Shown: positions 33,810 to 43,299 of the stretch, one piece after another
Position numbering within the stretch: the first letter of the stretch is position 1
Layout: each line of letters begins with the position of its first letter
Assembly (NCBI GenBank): GCA_947095585.1
Contig: OX352761.1
Location: forward strand, 63,998,882-64,062,881
Reading direction: 5' to 3'
Length of the DNA: 64,000 bases
Origin: Nephrocerus scutellatus
Lineage: Eukaryota; Arthropoda; Insecta; Diptera; Pipunculidae
Notes under the pieces: model-generated
Told to the model about the DNA's origin: nothing
The model's input: the letters and a program-made list of their open reading frames with translations, nothing else
Database searches by the model: none
Made by a program: the position numbers and the translations under genes

Positions 33810-34340
33810 TGCTATCATTGGCGGCTTTAAAGTTTATTAAAACTCTAGACATTTTTCCATCGTCTGCCTAAGGGTGTACATTCATTTGATCAGTTTTTGA
33901 TTTTCGTGGGATGAAGCCACAATGATATGAACCAATGATGACCTTAGCGTATGGGGCTATCCTTTCTTGAAGAATAGAGGAGAAACTCTTATACGCGTTA
34001 CTCAACAACGTTAAGCCACGTTAATTTCTGCACGTTTCTATATCTCCCTTCTTATGAATGGGGCACAGGATGCGTCTTCGCCAGCCTTGTGGCACCGCTT
34101 CTTCCTTCCATATTTATTCATGAATTGCTTAGTGTAGTAAGGAACCTCCTGATTTAATTAGCTCAACTGGGATACCATCTGATCCCGAGGCCTTATTGTT
34201 TTTAAGACGATTTATCGTTCTGCTAATCTCGTCTATGCTTGGTGGTAGCAGCATAGTGTTGGTCAGTCATCGGTGGAGCCTCCAATTCCTTAGTTAGCTG
34301 GCTAAACCAGGGTAAACCTCAGCGTGACCAGGGTTCAGAG
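33810..34340 (-). pseudogene. LINE reverse transcriptase fragment
   Basis: Minus-strand frames show LKNNKASGSDGIPVELIKSG, WRRRILCPIHKKGD, LTLLSNAYKSFSSILQERI and the GFIPRKSKTDQ block of RT motifs 1-3, as in LINEs whose endonuclease resembles that at 38484-39020. The catalytic Asp box is missing because the fragment breaks near 33810. It may be the continuation of the 38484-39020 fragment, separated by the gypsy insertion. Confidence 0.7.
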
Positions 34341-34435
34341 AAAGGGGTCGTTACAATAAAAATTTCTTTGATGGGGCTTTTGGAATTAATTCAGTCTTTA
34401 TTTATTTAAATAAATTATGTTTCAACGATGCGCCT

Positions 34436-34700
34436 TTCGACGTAAGCCTGACAAGCCTTGACGTGAGCCTGAGTGAGCGAGTCTGAGATGAGCGTGATGT
34501 GTGCGTTAGTCTGACGAGCCTTGACGTGAGCCTGAGTGAGTGAGTCTGAGACGGGCGTGATGTGTGCGTTAGCCTGACGAGCCTTGACGTGAAACTGACG
34601 TGCGTGAGTCTGAGATGAGCCTTGAGGACGTGAGCCCTGACATGAGCTTTGACGAGTAGGACGTGATTTAGGTGACGGGCCTGAGCGCGTGAGGTTGAGG
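34436..34700. repeat. 63-bp minisatellite
   Basis: GCCTTGACGTGA recurs at 34455, 34518 and 34581, a 63-bp period with degenerate copies beyond. Since 63 is a multiple of 3, the minus strand is open and encodes a repeated Thr/Ser/Arg/Leu-rich string (34755-34402), which I do not regard as a gene. A sequence ending GTCGTTACA (about 34350-34358) just upstream resembles an LTR end. Confidence 0.88.
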
Positions 34701-34768
34701 TGTGAACGTGTACGATATAATTAAACTGATCGATTTGTGACGTCTGGGTACCCATGAGGGGCTGGCAG

Positions 34769-35083
34769 CGTTGCTACTTCATACGACGACGAAGTTGGCA
34801 GAGAAAAGTGCAAGTGTATGTGTATCAACGCAACAACCCTCCGGTCAAACAAGCAGCGATTTACGTCATACGACGACGACGTTGGCAGAGAAAAGTGCAC
34901 AGAGATGGTGGCATTCCGATTGACGTGCTACGTTCTGATTGGCCAGTGCGGTGGTGTGATGCTTTTTTCTTGTGCCAGAGAATAAAAAGAACACAAGCAT
35001 TGTTTTCTTTGATGTAATCATTTATTATTTATTTTTCTTGAGTTTGTTGTGGGGGAATTCGGTCACCCAAATTATCCCTCACA
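34769..35083 (-). mobile_element. 3' LTR of minus-strand gypsy
   Basis: On the minus strand it starts TGTGAGGGATAATTTGGG, directly after a G-rich polypurine tract, and runs through two units of the ~100-bp repeat found four times in the 5' LTR. A conserved AATAAAAAGAACACAAGC stretch lies near 34981 on the plus strand. The outer boundary near 34769 is approximate. Confidence 0.72.
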
Positions 35084-35898
35084 CCCCCCCTCCCACCCTT
35101 TGTTACCCAAAGGAGTACTGTTCCACGGTGTTATAGGGGCGAGAGTCCCCGTGCTGGTGGAAATAACGTCGCCAGGTGTCCCTTGCCAGGAGTGTTGGCC
35201 GCTTCGATCTTTGCCCGCAGCCCAGGCGGCCAATCTTCGGTGGATGGAGAGGATGTCCTCCTCGTCGTCGTGGATCATCGGGTAGTCCCCCCATCTTGGT
35301 TTGATCCGGGGGATGTGGGTGTTTTCCAAGTAAAACCTCGTGACGACCATTGTCTTTGGCGCTTCCTCTGCCGCCGTTGTTGCTGCTGCTCTACTGGTAC
35401 TGCCACTGCCGCTTGGCACGTCCAAGTGGATAGCCGGGAACATCCCGGCCGCCTCTTGCCATGACCCCAAGCGGGCATTGGCCCGATACTATTGGATGAC
35501 AAACTTCTGCAGGACGTTGATGGTACTGTGTCGCCGTCCGGTAGGTAGTGAGTTGCAAATGATGATTCGGGCTCGACGGGGATCTCCTGGTTCGACAAGT
35601 GCCACGAGGTACCAGTGCCAATTTTGGCACACGGGAACTAATACAAGTCTTTTCCTCAGTAGCTCCCCTGGCTTATACCAGCGTCCTGACCCATCGTCAA
35701 CTCCCTCCAGTTGGTGCCTATACATATTTTTTTTGTTAAGCTCTGTATATCCTCGTTGATAGTTCGATTCTTACTATGATGAATGGTTTCTGATATCCGA
35801 TCATTTGTCAAAAAAAATTCTGTAGTTTCTTTGGCCTTTACCGTTATTCTTTTGGCTGAGTGATCGAATTCTTTCGTATGCTGCTGCTGCCGCGTCAC
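35072..35898 (-). pseudogene. Extra ORF between integrase and 3' LTR, Ulp1-like segment
   Basis: Two overlapping frames. The first (35898-35656) is a charged, Lys/Thr-rich N-terminal part. The second (35725-35072) is one frame of ~217 codons with an in-frame TAG near 35487. It contains GRWYKPGELLRKRLVLVPVC, QNWHWYLVALVEPGD and RARIIICNSLPTGRR, then LGSWQEAAGMFPAIHLDVPS and a Ser/Ala/Thr-rich tail. The NWHWYLV...IIICNSLP arrangement resembles the catalytic His-Trp and following Asp region of Ulp1/C48 peptidases (here Asn). The usual DCG catalytic cysteine motif is not visible. It occupies the position where some gypsy elements carry env. Function unproven. Confidence 0.45.
35084..35097 (-). 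promoter_or_regulatory. Polypurine tract of minus-strand gypsy
   Basis: On the minus strand GGGTGGGAGGGGGGG precedes the TGTGAGGG start of the 3' LTR, the expected location of the second-strand primer. Confidence 0.7.
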
Positions 35899-36216
35899 AA
35901 AGGTGTTGTTGTCTCATTTTCACACTTGTGTTCTATGTTTTTGCTTGCTCCTAATTTTGTTGTTGTGCTTGCGTGTTTGCATTGAGAGTTAGTTAACGCT
36001 AAGAATCACTGCATCGTCGTTGCTGCGTTCCAGCTAATGCATTCTAAAAATCTTGTTCCGGCCAGTTGTGCTCGTAGTTTGTGTAACTGTTGTTACTGTC
36101 ACCCTGGGCCTGTAGTTGTTGTTGTCGAAATTTTAATTCATCCGTTTTCGCTGCTTTGCTTGTTGTTCTTTGCTTGGTGTAATGACGTTGTCGTGCTGCG
36201 TAGTTGGTGCTGTACT
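35899..36216. other. Low-complexity spacer of the gypsy element
   Basis: About 320 bp between the integrase end and the extra ORF. It is rich in TTGTTGTTG-type repeats (plus strand) and short Thr/Lys codons on the minus strand. No separate gene is supported. Confidence 0.55.
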
Positions 36217-36790
36217 TTAGGTACTGTGTTTTACTGGGACTTTAGTCGTTGTTTTCGAAATTTTAACACTTTGGTTTTCGCTGCTTGGCTTGTCCAGTGG
36301 GTCCTCGTATAAAACTTTCAGTTCGTTAACGTGGGCCGTGTGTTCCCTGTTGTCACCTCTTTTCCTCAGCTTCACTATTACCGGTGAAATGAAGTTTATT
36401 ACTTGGTACGGCCCGTCGTACCTCGGAGCTAGTTTGCCTGCAAATCCCTCTAGTGCGTTCGATTGGTGGTGTTTCTTCCGTAGAACGAGTTGTCTAACCT
36501 CAGGTTCCCAGGCTCGTCTTCTCAGATTGTAGTGCCGGGACTGATCCCTGGCTGCGCGTTCCAGGTTTCGCCTGACGATATCGAGAACCGCTTGTAAGTG
36601 GTTTGCCCCCTCTTTGGGTGTTTTGCTCAGTGTGCCCGTGCCTGGCGTAACTTCGTCGTACAGGGCGTGTGGTAAACGTGGTTCCAGGCCCTGGGTGAGA
36701 AACGCTGGGCTATATCCCGTTGAGTCGGACAGGCTGGAATTGATGGCTAACATGATTTCAGGGAGCTTTCATCCCACGAACGCTGTTGTG
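36217..36790 (-). pseudogene. Gypsy integrase C-terminal part
   Basis: 178 residues: MLAINSSLSDSTGYSPAFLT, HLQAVLDIVRRNLERAARDQ, HYNLRRRAWEPEVRQLVLRK and APRYDGPYQVINFISPVIVK, the end of the core and the GPY/F module. The sequence before it is joined directly to RT, without RNase H or the HHCC and first two catalytic residues, so an internal deletion removed them. Confidence 0.85.
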
Positions 36791-36803
36791 ATCCTGACAC
36801 CGA

Positions 36804-37500
36804 TCACCTGTACCAAGAAGCGATACCCAAGTCGCGCCGCACTTCTCGAACGTTCTTTGGTGGCTGTAGTTCTCTGATGGCGGCTACCTTTTCCGGGTCG
36901 GTGTTTATGCCTTGATTGCTGACCGTGGCCCAGATAGCGTTCCTTCTTACAAAATTCGCATTTTCTGGGTTTACTCTCAGGTTTGCCGCCTGGAGCCTAC
37001 TGAATACCCTCCGTAAGTTATCCTGATGTATTTCAAATGTTTGTCCTATGACAATGATGTCGTCTAGGTAGGCGAAGGCGTGCGGCTCCATTTCTGATTC
37101 TATAACTTGATTAAGCGCCCTTTGAAAGGTAACAGGGGCGGAATGTTACCCAAACGGCATTGCCCGCCACTGGAACAGGCCGCGGCGATGCAGGGCAAAA
37201 GCGGTGTATTGTTTACTGTTCCTCTCCATCGGAATTTGCCAGTACAGTCTTGGAGGCGCGGTAGTGGGTACGCGTCTGACTTAGATCGAGCATTATTTCC
37301 CTGAAGTCGATACACAGTCGATACAGAGTTCCCCTCTGCTTCCTGACGAGCACTATAGGCGCGCTGCGGGGACTGTGTGATGGTTCGATGCATCCCCGAT
37401 CAAGAAGTTCGACCACCTCTTGGTTGATTATTTGTTGCATCTCTGGGTTTCGTGGAAAATAGCGCTGTTTTATCGGCCGCTCGTCGCGCATAATGATTCT
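36804..37500 (-). pseudogene. Gypsy reverse transcriptase
   Basis: Frames 37491-37213 and 37091-36804. The first has PIKQRYFPRNPEMQQIINQE, LLDRGCIEPSHSPRSAPIVL and RLCIDFREI. The second has HAFAYLDDIIVIGQTFEIHQ (YLDD box) and GINTDPEKVAAIRELQPPKN. Frameshifts around 37100-37300 separate them. The C-terminal connection stops at WYR, where the deletion begins. Confidence 0.83.
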
Positions 37501-37519
37501 CTGCTCTGTTATGATCTAG

Positions 37520-37930
37520 ACCACTGGTAGTTGTTCGAAATTCTGGAGCTCCTCCTGAAGGAAGATTGAAAGTCTCTCCTCGTCTGTCTGGGACTTCGGT
37601 TGAATGGCGGTGCAACGTAGTGTCAACTCTCTGTTCCTGGATTACCACAGTCTGACCCACAGCTAAGTCTTGCATTGATCCTTATGAGGAAGTCCAGCAC
37701 TAGAATGACGTTGTCCATGGCGTCTGGGAGTATCAGGAACAAAAATTTCAAGCAGTAGTCTCCGATCCGGACTTCTAACTCTACGGCTTCACTTATGTGT
37801 TTTGGGGGTGCCTTCGGTCATGCTCATTGTCATATCCATGGGAAGGGTGTTAGTTGGAGTTCGGAGTTCATCGGCGTACTGTTTGCTTATGAAACTCCTT
37901 GCTGCTCCCGTGTCGACGTGCTGTCTAATT
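37520..37930 (-). pseudogene. Gypsy aspartic protease region
   Basis: Minus-strand frame near 37925-37790 reads VDTGAARSFISKQYADELRT, the DTGA active site. A stop and a second stretch (LEVRIGDYCLKFLFLILPDA, VILVLDFLIR) follow, the usual end of the protease domain. A frame at 37675-37400 continues toward RT. No gag precedes it: LTR repeat sequence begins within 30-40 bp. Confidence 0.75.
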
Positions 37931-37954
37931 CCGTGAATTTACAATGCAATGTCA

Positions 37955-38483
37955 AAAAAGCAGCGATGCTACGTCATACGACGACGACGTTGGAAGAGAA
38001 AAGTGCACAGAAATGGTGGCAGCGAAGTGTATCAACGCAACAACCCGCCGGTCAAACAAGCAGCGATGCTACGTCATACGAAGACGACGTTGGCAGAGAA
38101 AAATGCACAGAAATGGTGGCAGCGAAATGCTCTTGTGTATCAACACAACAACCAGCGATGCTACGCCATACGAAGACGACGTTGGCAGAGTAAAAGTGCA
38201 CAGAAATGCTGGCAGCGAAATACTCTAGTGTATCAACACAACAAACCGCCGGTCAAACAAGTAGCAATGCTACGTCATACGACGACGACATTGGCAGAGA
38301 AAAAGTGCACAGAAGTAATAACCGCGAAATAATAATATCAATTACCAAGGAGTGATCTTGACAACACCCGTGAGAAGACTAAAAGAGCGACTGCTTGCTT
38401 GCTCGCCCTTTTATACTTTTTTATTTATTTTTCTTGAGTTTGTTATGGGGGAATTCGGTCACCCAAATTATCCCTCCAAGCAG
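37955..38483 (-). mobile_element. 5' LTR of minus-strand gypsy with ~100-bp tandem repeats
   Basis: CTACGTCATACGACGACGAC, CAGAGAAAAGTGCACAGAAA and GTGTATCAACGCAACAAC form a unit repeated about four times from 37960 to 38310, versus about two in the 3' LTR. The distal 38410-38480 part matches 35010-35083. The LTR start here reads TTGGAGGG rather than TGTGAGGG. Confidence 0.75.
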
Positions 38484-39020
38484 CTCATGAAAATGATCTT
38501 CCCATCGCATCTTTGTCTTTGCAGTATGTGCAAGTCATTGTATATTTCGTCATACCGCGGTCTCTTTGGGAGAACTTCCGCGCCTGGTGCGGTCCCCGCT
38601 TTCTTTACTTTACTAGTTCATGGACGAGATTCTTTTCCCAGGCTGCTTTCTATTGCCGGTAAACTGTTTTTTTCATGTCTTATGAGGTCTTTTTATTCTT
38701 CTTTGCGTGGCCGCGTTTTATGAGATTGTTTCATTGCTCGGTACACAACATTCTAACGTGCAGTCGCTGACTTACATTCGTCATTGAATCAGTCGTTCCG
38801 ATCTCTACGACTACTGCCTAGGATGGAGTCAGCAGTACTAATGAGAGTATTTTTAAGGCGTGTACATCTCGCTGCGAGTGGCTCAATCAGAAGATACCCA
38901 GGTGGCTTTGTGGTTATTTTTACGCGCAAACCTTGTTCTCTCAACGACCAAATAATTGCTTGCTGCCATCTCTATGAATAGTTGTCCACTGTCATTAGTG
39001 CTCTCGTACAAGCTATGGAT
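38484..39020 (-). pseudogene. LINE endonuclease end and linker
   Basis: Plus-strand CATCTCGCTGCGAGTGGCTC and GGTGGCTTTGTGG...TTTTTACGCGCAAACC parallel 9340-9400, the same endonuclease in the minus orientation (block ARKNNHKATW). From 38840 to 38484 the minus strand gives a charged linker and RWEDHFHELL-type sequence that precedes RT in this LINE type. RT sequence of the same type resumes at 34340, on the other side of the gypsy element. Confidence 0.65.
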
Positions 39021-39282
39021 GAATACTGGTTCCCAACCTACAATAAGCACGCAACACTGATTACATCAAAGCCATATTCAGACCATATGTTCGTTTGATG
39101 CTCCGATAGGTTTATCTTATTTTGAACTCCGTAAGTGGCGCTTGGGTCGAGATATTTACGAAAATGTGCATTTGTGTGTGTCTGTAACGAGTTATTATAT
39201 TCCTATTCTTTTATTGTGTCTTGGGGGAGGAGGAGGTCCCAAATATCACCGGGGTAAACAGCAGATTAAATTTTCTTTATTC

Positions 39283-40450
39283 CTAGCAGAATACCCGGCG
39301 TTACCCAGGTATTTGTTCAACCCAATCTTCTATTAGGCAGGGGTAGAAAAAAGAATGATATCTATCTATAAGACGAAATTGCAGTTTCGATTTATAAAAT
39401 AAAATAAAAAAAAATACATAATATTAATTTAAAACAAAACTTAGTTGTATACAATGTTTTTATTTCCACCTGTAAGAGCAAGAATAAATAAATTCTTAGG
39501 TGAACCACCTAGAGCAAGCAAAATAAAGTTTTCCGTGCAAAAAAAAATGCGATCTCAAATCTATACTCCGCAGCACTTAATAAACTGTCCGACTTACTGA
39601 TTATCATCGAAAACGCAAGTTTTACTAGAAATTGCAATCTCTTAAAGGTAAAAGGAAGATCCGTCGAAATGTGTGCTGTCTGTGGGATAATAACTGTTTC
39701 ACACTGTCCTTTTTCTGTCAAGATAATCGCTTCAGTTATATTGCCCAACATCTTTTTTACGCAGTCTTGTGCCGTTGCAAAGTTTTGGCGATTTGAGATA
39801 GTAAAATAATTGGAGATCCCACTGTAAGTAAAAGACGGCAAGTATTTGAGTGTTTGTTTTGTGGATGTCTCCATTTTTAGCAGCAAGTAGGGCCAATTCT
39901 CAAAACCGGTTCAAAATGTGATAGTTTTGAGAAACAGAAATTTACGAGTCCAGCGGCAGATTTCAAAAATCGGATGTCAATTTTATATTGCCAAAAGGCA
40001 CGTCTATTAATCTAACTTTTCCAATTTGAAGTAGGAGCGACCTTACCCCCAAACCCAGCCGGTCACCGAGTATCATTCCAAACACTACTACATATCTCAG
40101 CGACCCCGACAACTATAAGTTCGATAGTAATATCGTCACCCTCCCTCTTCGGGGTTACAACTCAACTACCATCAACATTCAACTTAGCGACCCCGAAAAC
40201 TATTTAATCGACACTAATATCGGTCACCCTCACTCCTGCGAACACATAACTCAACCATGGGAGTGTCCTTCCTACCAGCACTATTCGTCTCGGCGATACC
40301 GAAAACTATGTGTCGGAATACACTATCGGCTGCAACGCCTCCCCCAGCCAAAAAACGTGATTGTTATTTATATGTATACCAAACTTGGTTGAAATTGGTG
40401 AAGGCGTTACAGAGTTAGTTAGGCAAAAACAAATAAATTCTCTATTTTAT
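39283..40450 (-). mobile_element. Helitron-like remnant of a second family
   Basis: The minus strand ends with CCTGGGTAACGCCGGG and then CTGCTAG at 39283, resembling a Helitron 3' hairpin and CTAG end. The next base is G rather than the expected T, so the end is not perfect. A helicase C-terminal frame lies inside. Upstream (40020-40330) are three degenerate ~90-105-bp repeats with GCGACCCCGA. The 5' boundary is unknown. Confidence 0.6.
39509..39886 (-). pseudogene. Helitron helicase C-terminus, second family
   Basis: 125 residues with NRQNFATAQDCVKKMLGNIT, EAIILTEKGQCETVIIPQTA and ISTDLPFTFKRLQFLVKLAF then SMIISKSD, parallel to the Pif1 C-terminus at 4905-5351 but clearly diverged. The YVSCSRV motif is missing after SLLSAAEYRFE. 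Dead copy. Confidence 0.75.
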
Positions 40451-41085
40451 ATAATATAAAAATAAAAATAACAGCCTTCAGCCGGTTTTCAGAAAATTTA
40501 TTGACCTTATATAAATTTTTTCGGAAAACGAAAGAACACGACAAAAGATTTAAAAAAAATTCTCGAATTGAATAAAAAATTTGACATTACATTTTTTCAT
40601 AATCAAAAGACAAGAAACTTACAAATAATTGTTGAAAGTTTTAAATACATTTTACTTATTATACTATCACTTATTTTATGTTATTTAATTAATACCCTCT
40701 CTGTCTCGAAACTCAGATGGATCTGTAAACCGTACAGTTGCGATGTAAAAAATTGACGGAAGAGGTACCATAACTAAAAAGCCGTAGTGGCGATGAAGAG
40801 ATATAAGTCCGTAAGCCAAAAAAATGCAATGACCCCCTTTGAATAAGAAAAAATAGTTTCATTTTATGTTTTAAGTAGGAAAAAAACTGATCTAAATTTA
40901 AACTTACCAAGAATAAAAACGTTTTTTGTATCTAAAATTGATGAGTTTATTAGCGATTTAACAGATTGATCCAATTTCAATGAATAGTGTAGAGCATTCG
41001 TCACCATTGAAATAAGAATACTAATATAGGGAAATGCATAGTCTGAAAGTGATATTTTTAAAAAACCAATTTGATTTTTTTTTAT
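40451..41085. other. AT-rich spacer, nothing recognised
   Basis: About 630 bp, AT-rich. Short open stretches here look compositional, and no domain, RNA or repeat is supported. Confidence 0.55.
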
Positions 41086-41089
41086 TATA

Positions 41090-41130
41090 CTAGTTGAAAT
41101 ACCCAGCGTTGCCTGGCTGCCCCCAACTGA
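41090..41130 (-). mobile_element. Helitron-like 3' terminus
   Basis: The minus strand reads CCAGGCAACGCTGGG (hairpin CCAG/CTGG), then TATTTCAACTAG ending at 41090 and followed by T, which fits the Helitron 3' rule (CTAG before T). The body of this element cannot be traced with confidence. Confidence 0.5.
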
Positions 41131-41278
41131 CCACCAACACCCACCTTGAGATATCCTCCCCCCTCACCACATATAACAGAACTATTATTATTATTTTATT
41201 TAATCTTGGTAGCTTTTTAGAGACTTTATTTAAAAATGAAAAATTATTTTTTAAATACTTCCAATATTTCTGTCTTTC

Positions 41279-41656
41279 GGACCATTATCAAGAAAAAATA
41301 AAACAACCCATAAAAATTAAAAATTTTCATGTAAATTCTCTAATAACCAAAAGTATACTGAATTCCACTATAAATGCTGAAATATAAAAACACACACGAA
41401 GCACTGCAACTCAACAACAAATAAACCCCAATCGTAAAGCAAGCAGCTCTGCTCACAGCGCACACAGGGACCATTATCAAGAAAAAATAAAACAACCCAT
41501 AAAAATTAAAAATTTTCATGTAAATTCTCTAATAACCAAAAGTATACTGAATTCCACTATAAATGCTGAAATATAAAAACACACACGAAGCACTGCAACT
41601 CAACAACAAATAAACCCCAATCGTAAAGCAAGCAGCTCTGCTCACAGCGCACACAG
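41279..41656. repeat. Perfect 189-bp tandem duplication
   Basis: 41279-41467 and 41468-41656 read the same base for base, starting GGACCATTATCAAG and ending GCGCACACAG. The first copy contains the end of the left palindrome arm. Very recent duplication or an assembly effect. Confidence 0.9.
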
Positions 41657-41747
41657 AACACAGTCATTATAGTATGAAATGATCTCCGCGGCCAAATGAC
41701 TCTCACATTTTAATAGAAAGGATTGTAACCGGAAATATAAAGTGTGT

Positions 41748-41854
41748 TTTTTTGGGAGGTTTGTTTTTCCGATAGATGTCGTTTTATTTTATGACAGTTG
41801 TTTTGACAGCTCAAAGTGGCATTTCTACTCAGTATTGTTTGGCAAATCATTATG

Positions 41855-41893
<39 letters not shown>

Positions 41894-42076
41894 ACATTTG
41901 TGAAAAATAGTCGTGGTAGCCATATGCCAGAAATATAAAATTATGAAATGACCAAAGTTTTTTTTATTTGGTAGATAATTTTTGGGCATTTAACATTTAA
42001 ACACAATTTCTGGCATATGGCTACCACGAAAAATAAAACGACATCTATCGGAAAAACAAACCTCCCAAAAAAACAC
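41748..42076. mobile_element. Foldback / MITE-like element
   Basis: Outer inverted repeats of about 45 bp: TGTTTTTTTGGGAGGTTTGT at 41748 and its complement ending ~42076. An inner pair follows: TCGTGGTAGCCATATGCCAG at ~41912 and its complement at ~42012-42034. A 37-base A run occupies 41855-41891. The right end reads CACCCTATA, compatible with a mariner-type AGGGTG end next to TA. No coding capacity. Confidence 0.75.
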
Positions 42077-42174
42077 CCTATACATGTGTGAAAAATTTTA
42101 ATGCTTTGGGAAATGGGTTAAAAATTGATCACAAGATCTGACCAGCCAGCCAGTCCGACAGCCGGGGGCTAGAT

Positions 42175-42509
42175 TTGTTGACTATTCAGAAATAAATTAA
42201 AACTATTTTTTAAAACAATTTATTAATGTCGTTAGAGGCCACATACTAAAACATGATTTTGATACAGAGAATGTCATTACTTTAGACTATCAAGACAAGA
42301 AACATAAACGACTATTTAGAGGAGCTTGTCACATTTGGTTATCTAAGTCCTGCTAACTATAAAGTCGCTACCAATAAATTACACCTTATCAAAAATTACA
42401 CTTAATAATTTACTTTAGCGAAATTTTTATTTTTTATTAGGTCAAATATAGCGACATTAATAAATTATTTAAAAAATTGTTTTCATTTATTTCTGAATAG
42501 TCAACAAAT
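42175..42509. repeat. Inverted repeat with ~57-bp arms
   Basis: TTGTTGACTATTCAGAAATA (42175) through TTATTAATGTCG (~42232) is repeated inverted at 42451-42509. The inner ~220 bp is AT-rich and non-coding. Likely a MITE or foldback. Confidence 0.75.
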
Positions 42510-42689
42510 TGTCAAAAAATCTATTCATTTATATTTTTTCCTTGATAATGGTACGAAAGACCGAAATATTGGAAATATTTAAGTTATAATTTTTCATTTT
42601 TAAATAAAGTCTATAAAAAGCTACCAAGATTAAAAAAAATATTATTAAAGACTTTAAATATTAATAATAATAATAATGTTTAATTTAAT

Positions 42690-42790
42690 TTTAATTTCAA
42701 TAAAGGGTATAGCCAACCTTATTGCCGTGGCGCAAGTCATTTAGTGAGTTGTCCCTTGGTAATAAGTTTTAAAAAAAATTAATAATTCAC
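42690..42790 (+). mobile_element. LINE 3' tail fragment
   Basis: GGGTATAGCCAACCTTATTG and CCGTGGCGCAAGTCATT parallel the LINE 3' untranslated region seen (inverted) at ~11300-11350 and (direct) at 25750-25780. It is only a short tail. Confidence 0.6.
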
Positions 42791-42902
42791 GGTCTTCGAG
42801 TCAAGCCACCCACCACAAACCACTCAACACAATTACCACACTTATCCCCTACAAACATCCAGCCCAACCGTCCTACCACATACCAAACCAATTTTTAATT
42901 TT

Positions 42903-43290
42903 TTAATTTCTCACGCGGGCACGCGAAGTTAAAGTAGAGAATTTAAAAATGGGAAAGAGTGTCGGAGACAATACAGAGCCTTGGGGAACACCGGCGTTTA
43001 TGTGGTGAACATTTGATTTGAAACCGTCCAAGGCGACCTGAATTGAACGGCCAGAAGGGAATTTACTAGTCCAATCGATAAGGGCCTTATCAATTCCATA
43101 GGCATTCATTTTCGATAAAAGAGCTTGATGCCAGACTCTGTCAAATGCCTTGGAAATATCAAGAGCAACAACTTTGCTTTCACCAAATTTGTGAATGGAC
43201 TGGTTCCTTTTTTTAGTGAGATAAGGCACATGTCACATGTAAAACGTTGCCTACGATAACCGTACTGCTGGTCGCTAAGGATTTTACGTG
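42903..43290 (-). pseudogene. LINE reverse transcriptase fragment
   Basis: 108-residue frame with SIHKFGESKVVALDISKAFD, RVWHQALLSKMNAYG and HHINAGVPQGSVLSPTLFPI. This is the same LINE family as 61520-62950, covering RT motifs 3 to 4 but ending before the FADD box at an abrupt break near 42905. Upstream minus-strand sequence (43230-43290) adds a RRQR-type block. Confidence 0.78.
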
Positions 43291-43299
43291 ATTAAGATG

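Larger units (their letters stand above)
34769..38483 (-). mobile_element. Ty3/gypsy element, minus strand, internally deleted
   Basis: Both ends share LTR sequence (minus strand: GAGGGATAATTTGGGTGACC, CGAATTCCCCCA, and ~100-bp repeats with TCGTCGTCGTATGA). Internal order on the minus strand: protease (about 37930), RT (37491-36804), integrase end (36753-36217), an extra ORF region (35898-35095), polypurine tract, 3' LTR. Gag, RNase H and the integrase core are deleted. The RT is joined to the integrase end near 36790. Flanking LINE pieces suggest insertion into a LINE. Confidence 0.83.
41185..42660. repeat. Large imperfect palindrome with ~125-bp arms
   Basis: The left arm (about 41185-41310: TTAATCTTGGTAGCTTTTTA, GAGACTTTATTTAAAAATGA) recurs inverted at about 42533-42660. 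The interval contains a 189-bp tandem duplication, a MITE-like foldback (41748-42076) and another inverted repeat (42175-42232 with 42451-42509). Confidence 0.8.

Noticed and set aside
34402..34755. Minus-strand Thr/Ser/Arg-rich 117-codon frame
   Set aside because: A translation of a 63-bp minisatellite (21 codons), with no family resemblance. Treated as repeat.
41094..41387. 97-codon frame overlapping the palindrome arm
   Set aside because: AT-rich, overlaps repeat arms and the 189-bp duplication; no recognisable domain.
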